NCBI GenBank assembly: GCA_963765585.1
Contig: CAVXXB010000004.1
Coordinates: 62,001-126,000, forward strand
Length of the DNA stretch: 64,000 nt
Direction of reading: 5' to 3'
From: CAVXXB01 sp963765585
GTDB taxonomy: Bacteria; Calditrichota; Calditrichia; JAJRVZ01
Shown here one piece after another: positions 48,035 to 56,949 of the stretch. Within the stretch, counting starts at the first letter, position 1. Each line of letters starts with the position of its first letter. The position numbers and the translations under genes are program-made. Under the pieces are notes generated by a model. It did no database searches and was not told the DNA's origin. It worked only from the letters and a program-made list of their open reading frames with translations.

Positions 48035-48580
48035 TTATCTATTTAATGGATTCTCTTGTAATTTTATAATAGCACTTTGGATTGTTGGATGATTAGTTAA
48101 AAATCTATACTGCAAAAACCGGAGAATTGTTGTAAAATCTTTCCACTCAGATATAAATGACTCAGTACCTGTTAGTAGTTCTTTAGCCTCTTCAATTGTG
48201 GCTTTTACATAGTCATCCATAGATTTAGTTATAATCTCTTCCTCGAGTGACTCAATTATCTTTATGAATTCATTCTTATCTAGCCAAATCCCTTGACAAT
48301 TTGTACAGTAGTCTATTTCTATTTTCGTATTATCATAGTCTAGGATATTCATTTTGGTGTTACAATTTGGACAGATTATTTTTTCGGATATTGCTTTAAA
48401 TTTCTCAGGATGTTTCCATATTTCAAAATCCATCCAATTAAGATCAGAATCAGTCTTATCTTTAATCTGTCTTAGTTCATCTTTTTCAAACCATATTCCT
48501 TCGCATTTTTTGCATTCATCTACTTCAATTTCTTGTATCTTTTTTTTATGAAGTTCAATGCTACATTTTGGGCACTCCAT
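48035..48580 (-). CDS. zf-TFIIB domain protein
   Basis: 181 residues with two zinc ribbons: ECPKCSIELHKKKIQEIEVD with CKKCEGIWFEKDELRQI, and ICPNCNTKMNILDYDNTKIE with CTNCQGIWLDKNEFIKI. CxxC...CxxC.G.W.....E is the PF13453 pattern (zf-TFIIB, UPF0547-like). The C-terminal 60 residues are helical. Role unknown; these domains often bind nucleic acid or act as structural clips. Sole gene of its cassette. Confidence 0.85.
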   Translation of the reverse strand: MECPKCSIELHKKKIQEIEVDECKKCEGIWFEKDELRQIKDKTDSDLNWMDFEIWKHPEKFKAISEKIICPNCNTKMNILDYDNTKIEIDYCTNCQGIWLDKNEFIKIIESLEEEIITKSMDDYVKATIEEAKELLTGTESFISEWKDFTTILRFLQYRFLTNHPTIQSAIIKLQENPLNR

Positions 48581-48632
48581 TCAAAGGGCTCCTTTTGATT
48601 TAGGTAAATGTATTATTCTAATTTATTTTTGT

Positions 48633-48745
48633 GCCTAACAGTCGGCAATTAGCGGCGCTGGGTCTTGACCCCGGACGTCTTGAAGCGTAGCTGAAAGCAG
48701 CCTGTCCCGACGTAGGTCGGGATCCGCTAGATTGCATTGTTAGGC
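48633..48745 (-). repeat. attC site, type A (113 bp)
   Basis: Boxes GCCTAAC and GTTAGGC; CCGCTAGATTGCA instead of CCGCTACATTGCA. Centre CTTGACCCCGGACGTCTTGA. Confidence 0.93.
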
Positions 48746-48776
48746 CTAAACGTATGTTATTTATATTGTTATAAGA

Positions 48777-49082
48777 TTATGCGGATGCAGTATAAGGGTG
48801 TACATCTTTTTCAAGTTGACCAGCTAATTGATCAAAAGCTAGGTCCAAATCATAATCCATTTGTAATCCCAGCCAGAATTGCGCAGACATGTTGAAGTAT
48901 TTTGCTAATCGTAACGCTGTATCAGCAGTTATTCTTCTTTTACCATGCACAATTTCATTAATGCGACGTGCTGGTACGCGAATATCAAGGGCAACCCTAT
49001 TTTGACTTAATCCCATTGGAATTAAAAATTCCTCACTTAATATTTCACCGGGATGAAGCGGTTTCATTTTTTTCTCATTCAT
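48777..49082 (-). CDS. higA: HigA-type antitoxin (second pair)
   Basis: 101 residues from the ATG at 49082; the longer frame upstream overlaps the toxin gene. MKPLHPGEILSEEFLIPMGL, SQNRVALDIRVPARRINEIVHGKRR (HTH) and ALRLAKYFNMSAQFWLGLQMDYDL are the HigA/VapI pattern. It starts 10 bases after the toxin stop. Differs from the HigA at 40957 in more than half of its residues, so the two pairs were acquired separately. Confidence 0.93.
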   Translation of the reverse strand: MNEKKMKPLHPGEILSEEFLIPMGLSQNRVALDIRVPARRINEIVHGKRRITADTALRLAKYFNMSAQFWLGLQMDYDLDLAFDQLAGQLEKDVHPYTASA

Positions 49083-49092
49083 TTTATTACTC

Positions 49093-49374
49093 CTAATGGT
49101 AATCCACAATTTCAACATCAAAAGCATCATTCTTCTTCCAATGGAAACATATTCTCCATTGATCATTTATTCGTATGCTATGTTGTCCTTTACGATTACC
49201 TTTCAATTCTTCTAGTCTATTTCCTGGTGGAACTAGTAAATCTTGTAAAGAAACTGCACGGTTCAGCATTCTTAATTTTCTTAATGCAACTCGCTGAATA
49301 TTATTTGGAAACTTACGAGAAAATAATCGATTGAAAATATTCTCTGTTTCTTTACATTTGAATGATCTAATCAC
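49093..49374 (-). CDS. higB: HigB/RelE-type toxin (second pair)
   Basis: 93 residues: IRSFKCKETENIFNRLFSRKF, RKLRMLNRAVSLQDLLVPPGNRLEEL and HSIRINDQWRICFHWKKNDAFDVEIVDYH. The RINDQWRICF..W...A..VE..DYH ending is the HigB hallmark. First gene of the cassette, with its promoter expected between 49374 and the attC site at 49430. Confidence 0.93.
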   Translation of the reverse strand: MIRSFKCKETENIFNRLFSRKFPNNIQRVALRKLRMLNRAVSLQDLLVPPGNRLEELKGNRKGQHSIRINDQWRICFHWKKNDAFDVEIVDYH

Positions 49375-49429
49375 AAAAGAAATATATAACGCGATGCGTT
49401 AAATGTCAAGAGATAAATGGGGGGGGTAG

Positions 49430-49542
49430 GCCTAACGGCTGGCAATTAGCGGCGCAGAACCTTCACCCCGGACGTCTTGAAGCGTAGCTGAAAACAGCCT
49501 GTCCCGACGTAGGTCGGGATCCGCTACATTGCATTGTTATAC
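49430..49542 (-). repeat. attC site, type A (113 bp)
   Basis: Boxes GCCTAAC and GTTATAC. Contains GGCGCAGAACCTTCACCCCGG and GCTGAAAACAGC. Confidence 0.92.
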
Positions 49543-49651
49543 GCGATTTTTTATCAAGATACATTTAAGTTTAAACAGAGCTAAAAGAGTAAAACCTTCA
49601 CTGCAACGGAAATCGACCAAACATATGTTACCTATGACATAGTTTTTATTG

Positions 49652-49939
49652 TTAACTACTAATTCCTTTTTTGTCTTTATGAATCGGGAGATTCCGAATT
49701 TCTATCCAATACTCATCTCTAACATCCTCATCAATATAGATAGGAAGTCTTTCACCGTAAAGTCGGTCTCCACCGTCTTTTCTGCAACCAGAAATCCAAT
49801 AATGGTCACCAGTCTCTATATCAAAATAATTTGCTTTGAATACACTTCCTCTTAATGTTTGGAAGGTCTTGTCGTTATAATGAATAAATTTGCCGGTCTT
49901 AGAAAATGTCACTCGCCCAATTTGAGCGTCACCGATCAA
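49652..49939 (-). CDS. Hypothetical cassette protein
   Basis: 95 residues, no signal. IGRVTFSKTGKFIHYNDKTF, FDIETGDHYWISGCRKDGGDRL and VRDEYWIEIRNLPIHKDKKG. The GDHYWISGC.KDG.D.LY pattern recurs in small proteins of unknown function found near toxin-antitoxin genes, so I give no function. It fills the cassette between attC sites at 49430 and 50021, with 110 bases free before the former. Confidence 0.55.
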   Translation of the reverse strand: MIGDAQIGRVTFSKTGKFIHYNDKTFQTLRGSVFKANYFDIETGDHYWISGCRKDGGDRLYGERLPIYIDEDVRDEYWIEIRNLPIHKDKKGISS

Positions 49940-50020
49940 ATCGTTTATTCCACTTTTAGTTTAAATATACATTATCTTTGTTTTCATATTTAAAACCAAA
50001 GATTATAATCTCGCCTACGT

Positions 50021-50126
50021 GTATAACGGCTGGTAATCACCTGAAAAAAATGAGCGGCTATGAGTTTATAAATGCCGACACCCTAGTTCGGTTTGATGAG
50101 TTGCAAAGAACCGAGGCGCGTTTTAT
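50021..50126 (-). repeat. Degenerate attC site (106 bp)
   Basis: Boxes GTATAAC and GTTTTAT (weak). Inner arm GGCTGGTAATCAC still resembles the main type, while the centre is unrelated (GAGTTTATAAATGCCGACAC). Its position between two genes fits a site. Confidence 0.5.
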
Positions 50127-51079
50127 TATATTTCTTTCCAAACTAGATAAATTGTATAAATTAAATAGAAGCTCAGCAACAAGGCTGATTCCCATCTGTC
50201 AAGTTTTTTTCTTTTCCCAGTAAACATAGCAATAAAGAGAAATAGAGTTCCTCCTAATAAAATTGCAATGTCTATATTAAAGTTTTGGTTGAAAGAAATT
50301 GGCTTAATAAAAGAACTTACAGATAATATTAGCAGAATATTAAAAATATTCGAACCAATGACATTACCAATTGCTATATCACTATTCTTTTTAGTGGCTG
50401 CCACTATCGATGTTACTAATTCAGGTAAAGAAGTTCCTGCAGCAATTATTGTCAAGCCAATAATTTTTTCACTTACCTCTAAATTTGTTGCTATCTGGAT
50501 ACCATTGTCGACAACCAATTGGCCTCCAACTATAAGACCCGCAAGACCTAATAATATTAATCCCCATATTTTAAAATTTGATTTCTGCTTATAAGTAACT
50601 ATTATATTTTCTTCTGTTTTCATTTGCTTAAACACATAATATAGAAACGCAGCAAAACCTAAAAGTAAAATTCCCCCATCAACTCTTGAAATTTCCGAAG
50701 TATTACCTAAAAAATAATTGTTGGCCAGTACTAAAAGTAATAAACTTGAGATTAATGAAATCGGAATCTCCCGCCAAACAGTTGAAGATTGAACTGTAAT
50801 AGGGTAAACTAAGCCTGCTATTCCAATTATTATAAACATGTTAAAATTGTTACTACCAATAATGTTGCCAAATATAATATCTGGATATCCATTAATAGAG
50901 GCAATAGAATTAACTACTAATTCAGGTGCTGAAGTACCAAAAGCAACAATTGTTAATCCTATTACTAAATCAGATACTTTGTGTTTTTTCGCCAACGAAG
51001 ATGCACCATCCACTAACCAATTCGCTCCAAATATTAAAGAAGCAAATCCCACAATTATTAAAATTATAGAAGCAGTCAT
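50126..51079 (-). CDS. Calcium/sodium antiporter (CaCA family, YrbG-like)
   Basis: 317 residues, ten membrane helices in two inverted halves. The alpha repeats are LVIGLTIVAFGTSAPELVVN with GNIIGSNNFNMFI, and IGLTIIAAGTSLPELVTS with GNVIGSNIFNILLI; both contain the cation-binding GTS.PE. Exchanges Ca2+ for Na+ at the inner membrane. A cation exchanger this size is unusual cargo for a cassette. Confidence 0.95.
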   Translation of the reverse strand: MTASIILIIVGFASLIFGANWLVDGASSLAKKHKVSDLVIGLTIVAFGTSAPELVVNSIASINGYPDIIFGNIIGSNNFNMFIIIGIAGLVYPITVQSSTVWREIPISLISSLLLLVLANNYFLGNTSEISRVDGGILLLGFAAFLYYVFKQMKTEENIIVTYKQKSNFKIWGLILLGLAGLIVGGQLVVDNGIQIATNLEVSEKIIGLTIIAAGTSLPELVTSIVAATKKNSDIAIGNVIGSNIFNILLILSVSSFIKPISFNQNFNIDIAILLGGTLFLFIAMFTGKRKKLDRWESALLLSFYLIYTIYLVWKEI

Positions 51080-51170
51080 AATACTGTTTTCTTTTTTTTA
51101 AATGCACCACAACATGCGTGTATAAACCTTCAATTCGACATCAAATTTTGATAAAGTAATTTAACTAAGC

Positions 51171-51283
51171 GTATAACGGTCGGCAATTAGCGGTGCTGAG
51201 CCTCGACCACGGACGTCTTGAAGCGTAGCGGAAAGCAGCCTGTCCCGACGTAGGTCGGGATCCGCTACATTGCATTGTTAGCA
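51171..51283 (-). repeat. attC site, type A (113 bp)
   Basis: Boxes GTATAAC and GTTAGCA; centre CTCGACCACGGACGTCTTGA, GTAGCGGAAAGCAGCC. Confidence 0.92.
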
Positions 51284-51289
51284 GACATT

Positions 51290-51598
51290 TTATTTTTGAA
51301 TTATTTCATGTGTACGAATTAAACGATGTGCTTCAAATACAGTTAGTATTTGTACCTGATCCTTCTTTACTCGATATACTATTCTATAATTATTATGGAT
51401 AAGTTCTCTGATATCTGACACACCAAATTCAGGAACAATTCTTCCTCTTTGAGGGTATTGAGGAATTGTTGAGGTGGATTTTATAAGATTGTTAATAAAT
51501 TTACGGGCACGTGTTACGCTATCTTGGGATATATATTCATCAATTTCAGACAAACGATTTAGTGCCTCATTGGTCCAAACCAGATTTAGTATTTTCAC
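51290..51598 (-). CDS. RelE/ParE-type toxin
   Basis: 102 residues from GTG 51598 (an upstream ATG at 51619 is possible but lies in the antitoxin gene). ILNLVWTNEALNRLSEIDEYI, ARKFINNLIKSTSTIPQYPQRGRIVPEF, IRELIHNNYRIVYRV and VQILTVFEAHRLI give the ParE/RelE fold (yoeB/parE-like R.L...NYRI.Y.....V.I..V.H). Downstream of its antitoxin, overlapping by 32 bases, so coupled. Confidence 0.9.
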   Translation of the reverse strand: MKILNLVWTNEALNRLSEIDEYISQDSVTRARKFINNLIKSTSTIPQYPQRGRIVPEFGVSDIRELIHNNYRIVYRVKKDQVQILTVFEAHRLIRTHEIIQK

Positions 51599-51878
51599 GC
51601 TTTTTTCTTCTATTTTCAATTTCAGAAATTAAGTTCTCGGTATTGTAAACATTACCAGATTCGGCGTCTGCAATCCCACGTGAGACTGATTCAACAAATA
51701 ACTTCGATTGTTGCAAATCATCAAAATCATTTGGTGTTATCATAACTGCTGCTGGTCGGCCATTTTGTGTTATAATTATTGGTTGACCAGTATTTTTGGT
51801 TTTATTGATCCATTTGGAGATACTAGTTTTAAATTCCCCAATCGGAATTATATCTTTAGCAATGCTTATGCTTTTCAT
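51567..51878 (-). CDS. Phd/YefM-type antitoxin
   Basis: 103 residues. IIPIGEFKTSISKWINKTKNTG and QPIIITQNGRPAAVMITPNDFDDLQQS match the Phd/YefM domain; a charged tail follows (ISEIENRRKKRENTKS). First gene of the cassette pair; the stop lies inside the toxin gene. Represses the promoter with the toxin as co-repressor in this family. Confidence 0.92.
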   Translation of the reverse strand: MKSISIAKDIIPIGEFKTSISKWINKTKNTGQPIIITQNGRPAAVMITPNDFDDLQQSKLFVESVSRGIADAESGNVYNTENLISEIENRRKKRENTKSGLDQ

Positions 51879-51946
51879 AATACATCCTTAATCTTAAATA
51901 CAGGTCTAAATATAGGGCAAAATATGGCACATGTCAAAGGAAATGG

Positions 51947-52028
51947 CTGCTAACGGTTGGCAATTACCGGCGCTGGGCTTTTCCCTCGGACGTCTTGAAA
52001 CGTAGCTGAAAGCGAGTTGAAACTAAGG
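51947..52028 (-). repeat. Hybrid attC site (82 bp)
   Basis: Left half (GCTAACGGTTGGCAATTACC to GTAGCTGAAAGC) is main type. The right half is replaced by GAGTTGAAACTAAGGGG. On the minus strand the R'' box CCCCTTAG pairs with the TTAAGGGG at the start of the same cassette (53204). Confidence 0.7.
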
Positions 52029-52042
52029 GGAGAAAAATTTGA

Positions 52043-53185
52043 TTAGTCTTTCTCCATTAATTTATCAAAAGGAACAACACAAATTATTCTTCTGATGTAG
52101 TCAGAATAATAAAAATTCCCTGATGAAATTTGAATCGAATATAACTCTGAACTTGGTCCAATAAGATCTTTAAGAAATACTTTATTCTCAATGTCGTATC
52201 GCCTGATATAATCAGACTCTGGAGCGATCAGGTAGATAATGCCATCATAAACTGCCATACCGCTATGTTTGGTCATTTCGGTAACTCTTTCTTCAAAATG
52301 AATCGTCTCTTTGTGATCACCTTCCAGGTCGAATGATGAAATAAAAGTACCTGATCTATTTCCATTAGGATCCCAATGAAGTATATAGAGTAAGTTGTCA
52401 TCTATATCAAGGCCCATGACATACCAGTCCGAATTACAGAAAGCCGAAGTATCTTCCGGATTGATAACACTCTGTCCAATCTGTGCTGTCTCCTCATAAG
52501 TCTCTGCATTCATTTTTACGATACGATCATGACACTTGTCAGTATAAATATACCCATCATAATAGCAAACCAGTGTAATGTATGTATAGTATGGGTATAT
52601 TGCAGAACATTGGTGTGTAGTAAAATTTAATTCAACTAAACTGCCAGATGAACGGGGAACAAGGTAAGATTTGGGATATGCAACATGAAAATCGCTGATA
52701 TAAAAATGATTATGCTCATAGCAGGAAAATATATCGGATGCTTCCAGAACTAATTCTGACGAAGCATATGGGAATTTGTACAAATCAATTTCAACGCTTA
52801 CTGCACGAAAATCTTTTTCATTTGTATAAAAACGCAATTCGAGAGTGAAATCATACTCCGATGTCAAAAACTCGTCATTTACTTTTAATCCATATAAGAA
52901 TTCTGCAATATATATATCATCACTTTTTATATAAGTTACAACAACAGTGTCGAGATGAGTATAAATGCCATTATCAGATTTTTTTAAAATAGATATTTTA
53001 TCGAAATGTTCTTCATGAAATCTGGCTAAATCATTGAAATAGATTATGAAACTATCCCTTTGTACAATTTCATAATCAATCATTTGTTCCAGCTCTTCTG
53101 GTGTAGGTTCCACTATAATTGGATCTATACCTTTATTCTGGCAAGAAAATGAGAAGAGAACTACGATTAAAATTAAAATTCTCAT
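52043..53185 (-). CDS. Propeller-like lipoprotein
   Basis: 380 residues; signal peptide RILILIVVLFSFSCQNKG with lipobox. YIYTDKCHDRIVKMNAETYEE, YVMGLDIDDNLLYILHWDPN, HSGMAVYDGIIYLIAPESDYI and LYSIQISSGNFYYSDYIRRI are successive blade-like strands of a six-bladed (6-bladed or BNR/NHL) propeller. The last 40 residues are nearly the same as those of the 24.1-kb lipoprotein. Probably binds a ligand at the cell surface; no catalytic residues found. Confidence 0.7.
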   Translation of the reverse strand: MRILILIVVLFSFSCQNKGIDPIIVEPTPEELEQMIDYEIVQRDSFIIYFNDLARFHEEHFDKISILKKSDNGIYTHLDTVVVTYIKSDDIYIAEFLYGLKVNDEFLTSEYDFTLELRFYTNEKDFRAVSVEIDLYKFPYASSELVLEASDIFSCYEHNHFYISDFHVAYPKSYLVPRSSGSLVELNFTTHQCSAIYPYYTYITLVCYYDGYIYTDKCHDRIVKMNAETYEETAQIGQSVINPEDTSAFCNSDWYVMGLDIDDNLLYILHWDPNGNRSGTFISSFDLEGDHKETIHFEERVTEMTKHSGMAVYDGIIYLIAPESDYIRRYDIENKVFLKDLIGPSSELYSIQISSGNFYYSDYIRRIICVVPFDKLMEKD

Positions 53186-53203
53186 GTCTTTTTTCCTTCT
53201 CCC

Positions 53204-53302
53204 CTTAACGGTCGGGTATAACCGGCTTTACAGTTTTAAAATTGCGAATGTGCCTAAATCATCGTCGGACTGTAAAGTCCGCGTTAATACCTTTGTTATA
53301 TG
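53204..53302 (-). repeat. attC site, type D (99 bp)
   Basis: Boxes CCTTAAC and GTTATAT. Stem GGCTTTACAGT with ACTGTAAAGTCC, centre CGAATGTGCCTAAATCATCG; no other site has it. Confidence 0.85.
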
Positions 53303-53317
53303 CCCTTTGCTGCCATC

Positions 53318-56300
53318 TCACCGAAGTAAAATAATCTTTCTTACCTTGATAAATTCATCAGTATATAATCTATAAAAGTAAATACCGCTCGCCAGATTAT
53401 TGGCATTCCATACATACTTATGTCTGCCAGCATTCATTTGTTTTTCAAACAAAGTGGCAACATCTTCTCCTAAAATGTTATATACTTTCAGTGTCACTAA
53501 ACTTTGTTTCGGAAGATCAAATTGAATGGTAGTGTTGGGATTGAATGGATTAGGGTATGCCGGATATAGAGCAAACTTTTTTGGTAATTCTGTCATGTCT
53601 TTAATGCCTGTAACTATATGTCCCTGCCCTGAGAGATATATTAACACAGGATGATTATCATTTTCTATAAGCAAAGTGTCTACCACGAGGTTGGAATCCA
53701 GCGGTATAAAAGTAACAATAACCTCAAGACTGTCACCCGCCGGGATCAGGCTGCTCCCGGGACTCCAGTTATGGCTGAATACATCCTTGCTATTGGATAG
53801 ACCATCTATGTTAAGCGAAGCTGTACCAGTGTTGCGGATCATAAAAGGTAGATTTAATGATTGGCCAACATCAACGATACCAAAATCAAGCAGGGTGTCT
53901 GACGCCGAAATTAGTGGACGTGTATAGTTAAAATAATAAGCTCCCATATCGGCAGTGGTACTATCCGGATCTTTCAGATCAGTCGGATCTCCGGCATCAA
54001 TAGCCGGGGAACGTGTAGCATCTACCACTGGCCAGTTGGCCCAGCTAAGGCTATAATCGCCGTTGGACGTATCGGCAAATAAGGGATTGAGAAAAATATT
54101 ATTATAGACATCGCAGGAATCACCGTTGGCGTTAACAGTATCAAGGAGGCCAAATCCGGAAGGAGCATTATTTGTAATATCTTGATCATTAGCAAAAAAG
54201 TCAGAATAGGTTACTGTTGTTGACGCACTTATATGAAGCGCATAAGGTGAATTCCAGGAAAAAATACTATTGGAAATATGGGCATCATTATTAACACTTA
54301 AAGCATCAGTTCCTGAACCAGATGCCACATTTCCTGAAACAGTGCAGTGATTTATAATGGAGTTCCAACTCTGAATCCGAATGCCAGCGGTTCCTCCAAG
54401 TAAGGCCTGGTTGTTAATGATTTCGCAGTTTACTAATGTCACATCATCGGCATTAATCATCATCCCGCCAGCTACATCTGCACTATTATTCAGGATTTTA
54501 GTGTTTGTGATTTCAGTCTGAATTCACCTGTGTTAACAGGATACCACCACCAAAACTCGGGTAACTGCCGGTGTGAGAAATATTGCCGGTAATTACACTG
54601 CTGTCAATAACAGTAGTTCCATAAACAATTAGCCCACCACCCCCAATTTCATATTCCTCGGTCCCGCCCCATGATACGTTCCCCTGAAGTGTGGTATTGA
54701 TCATGGACAGGTATCCTCCAATATATAGGCCGCCACCGGTTAGGCCGGCTTTATTTTCGTCAATAGTACATCCCTTGATGAATGTATGTCCATCGGCAAC
54801 ATATATCCCGCCCCCATTTTGAGAAGATGAATCATCACTTACTGTACAGTTGGTTATATTAACAGTGTCTGTTGCTCCGCCATTAAGATACAATCCACCT
54901 CCCATAACGTCAGCAATATTACCATTAATAATGCAGTCAGAAATATCCAGTGATGATTCTGCAAAGAAATATATGCCTCCACCCGCATAATTAGCCAAAT
55001 TCCCTGTGATAGTGCAGTTAGTTATGGGTGGGAAAGCTTCTGTCATGATCCCGGATATATATATCCCTCCTCCTGCATAATCAGCAAAACAGTTACGGAT
55101 GGTGCAATGGGAAATCTGCGGACGGGAAGCATTTGAGTAAATCGCCCCACCGCGCCGGTCAAGGTAATAGGTCCCAATTGTTGCTTTCCCGTATTGCAGG
55201 ACGCAGTAAGATAATTGACTTCCGTCAGGAGCATCAGTAAAGCGAATACCTCTCCAGCCCGTCTCCGGATTTGCAGCTGTAAAGATAATGGAATCCTGCT
55301 CCGTACCCACTGCCTGGAGAATGCCTTCCACGTTGAATTTAAAATGTCCCTGGAATACAATCTCCACTCCCGCTTCGATTATAAGCGTGGAATCAGCGTG
55401 AATGGTAATTCCCCCATATATATTGTAGGGAGATTCATCTGCTATCCATGTTCCGGATACATATCCGGGTTGAATGATTGTACCGCTGATACCATGTGGA
55501 TAATAAAATGCGCCGATATCAGAAATTGTATTATCCGGATCAAGGGGCAAGTTGATGTCTCCAGCATCAATACAGGGTGAATTTTGCGTCAGATGAAAAT
55601 CAAAATTGGTAGTGTCAACAAATAGCGGATCCATTAAAATATTATAATAAACATCACATGAATCACCGTTTAAATTTACAGTTGTGAGTACTCCTGTTCC
55701 GACTGGTGGAGAAATGTTAAAAATATCACCGCTATTTCCATAAATATCACAGTGTTCTAAATAAATACCACCAATACTCAGTACATAAGATCCAATGTTT
55801 CCAAAGAAAATATTATTATAAATCGTATCTGCGGAAGCAAAATACTGTAAGGCACTATTCTGTGCCTCATTATAACAAAAGGTATTATTATAAATAGTCG
55901 ATGTAGCACCAGCGATATAAAGACCAGCAACCCATGGACTCCAGTTGGAATGTATAACATTATTGCTTATTTCAATATTCGAATTGCCTGTAATATGAAT
56001 TCCTCCTCCATACCAGGAAGCACTATCAGCAAAAATGATATTATCGCTAATTATACCGGTTGAATTTCCATCACAATAGATACCTCCGCCATTTTGAGAA
56101 CTGTTACCACTAATTATATTATTAAAAAGGCGTACCTGTGAATTCAAAAAATAAATTCCACCTCCTTCTACATCTGAAGAATTATTGCTGATTATGTTAT
56201 TTGCTATAAAAGGACTTGAATCCCTGCTATGGATTCCACCACCAAAACCCTTTGTAGTGGGATAAGTAGCAGTATTATTTAAAATTTGATTAAAAATAAT

Positions 56301-56783
56301 TTTCGGATTGGAGTTAGCTTCCATAAATATTCCGGCACCCCAACAAACGGATGCACTACTAACGGTGTTGTTCATGATAATATTGTGTGAAATAGTCGGG
56401 CTGGTAGTAATACATCGTATTCCGGCTCCAAAACCGCCAGAATTTCCTCCGGTAATAGTAAAGCCGGTTAATACGCAGGTGGAATCTCTCCCGACACCAA
56501 ACACAATAACAGGCCCATTTGATGTCGGAGCGATAATAGTCGAAGATATATAATTGGTATCTCCGGTGGTTAAAAATAAAGAGCCGAGTACAATATTTCT
56601 GTTAATGAGAATACTTTCATTGTAAGTTCCCGGTTGTACAAGAACAGTATCACCACCCACTGATGAATAAATAGCTGTTTGAATAGTAATCAGTGAATCT
56701 CCCGGGACATGAATGGTAGTAGCGCATAAATTACTGTAGACAAAAAAGAAACAGAGGACGAAAATAATTTTTAATAATTTCAT
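53318..56783 (-). CDS. Parallel beta-helix protein with type IX secretion signal (one frameshift)
   Basis: About 1154 residues from the ATG at 56783 (signal LLKIIFVLCFFFVYSNLCAT). Residues 20-1000 carry PbH1 right-handed helix repeats, with dozens of GGGIY...N..S/T...I..N turns (GGGIYFLNSQVRLFNNIISG, GGGLYLNGGATDTVNITNCT). An anchor-type beta-sandwich follows (DFGIVDVGQSLNLPFMIRNT). The C-terminus is a type IX sorting domain (YPNPFNPNTTIQFDLPKQSL). Frame shifts near 54520 by one base, with repeats continuing across it. Secreted adhesin or polysaccharide-binding protein; unusual size for a cassette. Confidence 0.85.
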
Positions 56784-56839
56784 GATACCTCCTTCTACAT
56801 TTAATAAAAAGGAAAATCGTTCACCTGATATATTATTGC

Positions 56840-56899
56840 ATATAACGGCTGGCAATTAGCCGCGCGTTTTTTGCGTCGGCTGAATTTGCCTTGTTAGGC
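56840..56899 (-). repeat. Short attC site, type E (60 bp)
   Basis: Boxes ATATAAC and GTTAGGC joined by GGCTGGCAATTAGCCGCGCG, a TTTTTT loop and GCGTCGGCTGAATTTGCC. This is a minimal imperfect palindrome like mobile-integron sites, half the size of its neighbours. Confidence 0.88.
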
Positions 56900-56949
56900 A
56901 TAGGCTCAAGCCACGTGTCTCATTTTGTTGAAGGGCAGCAGCACGGGTA

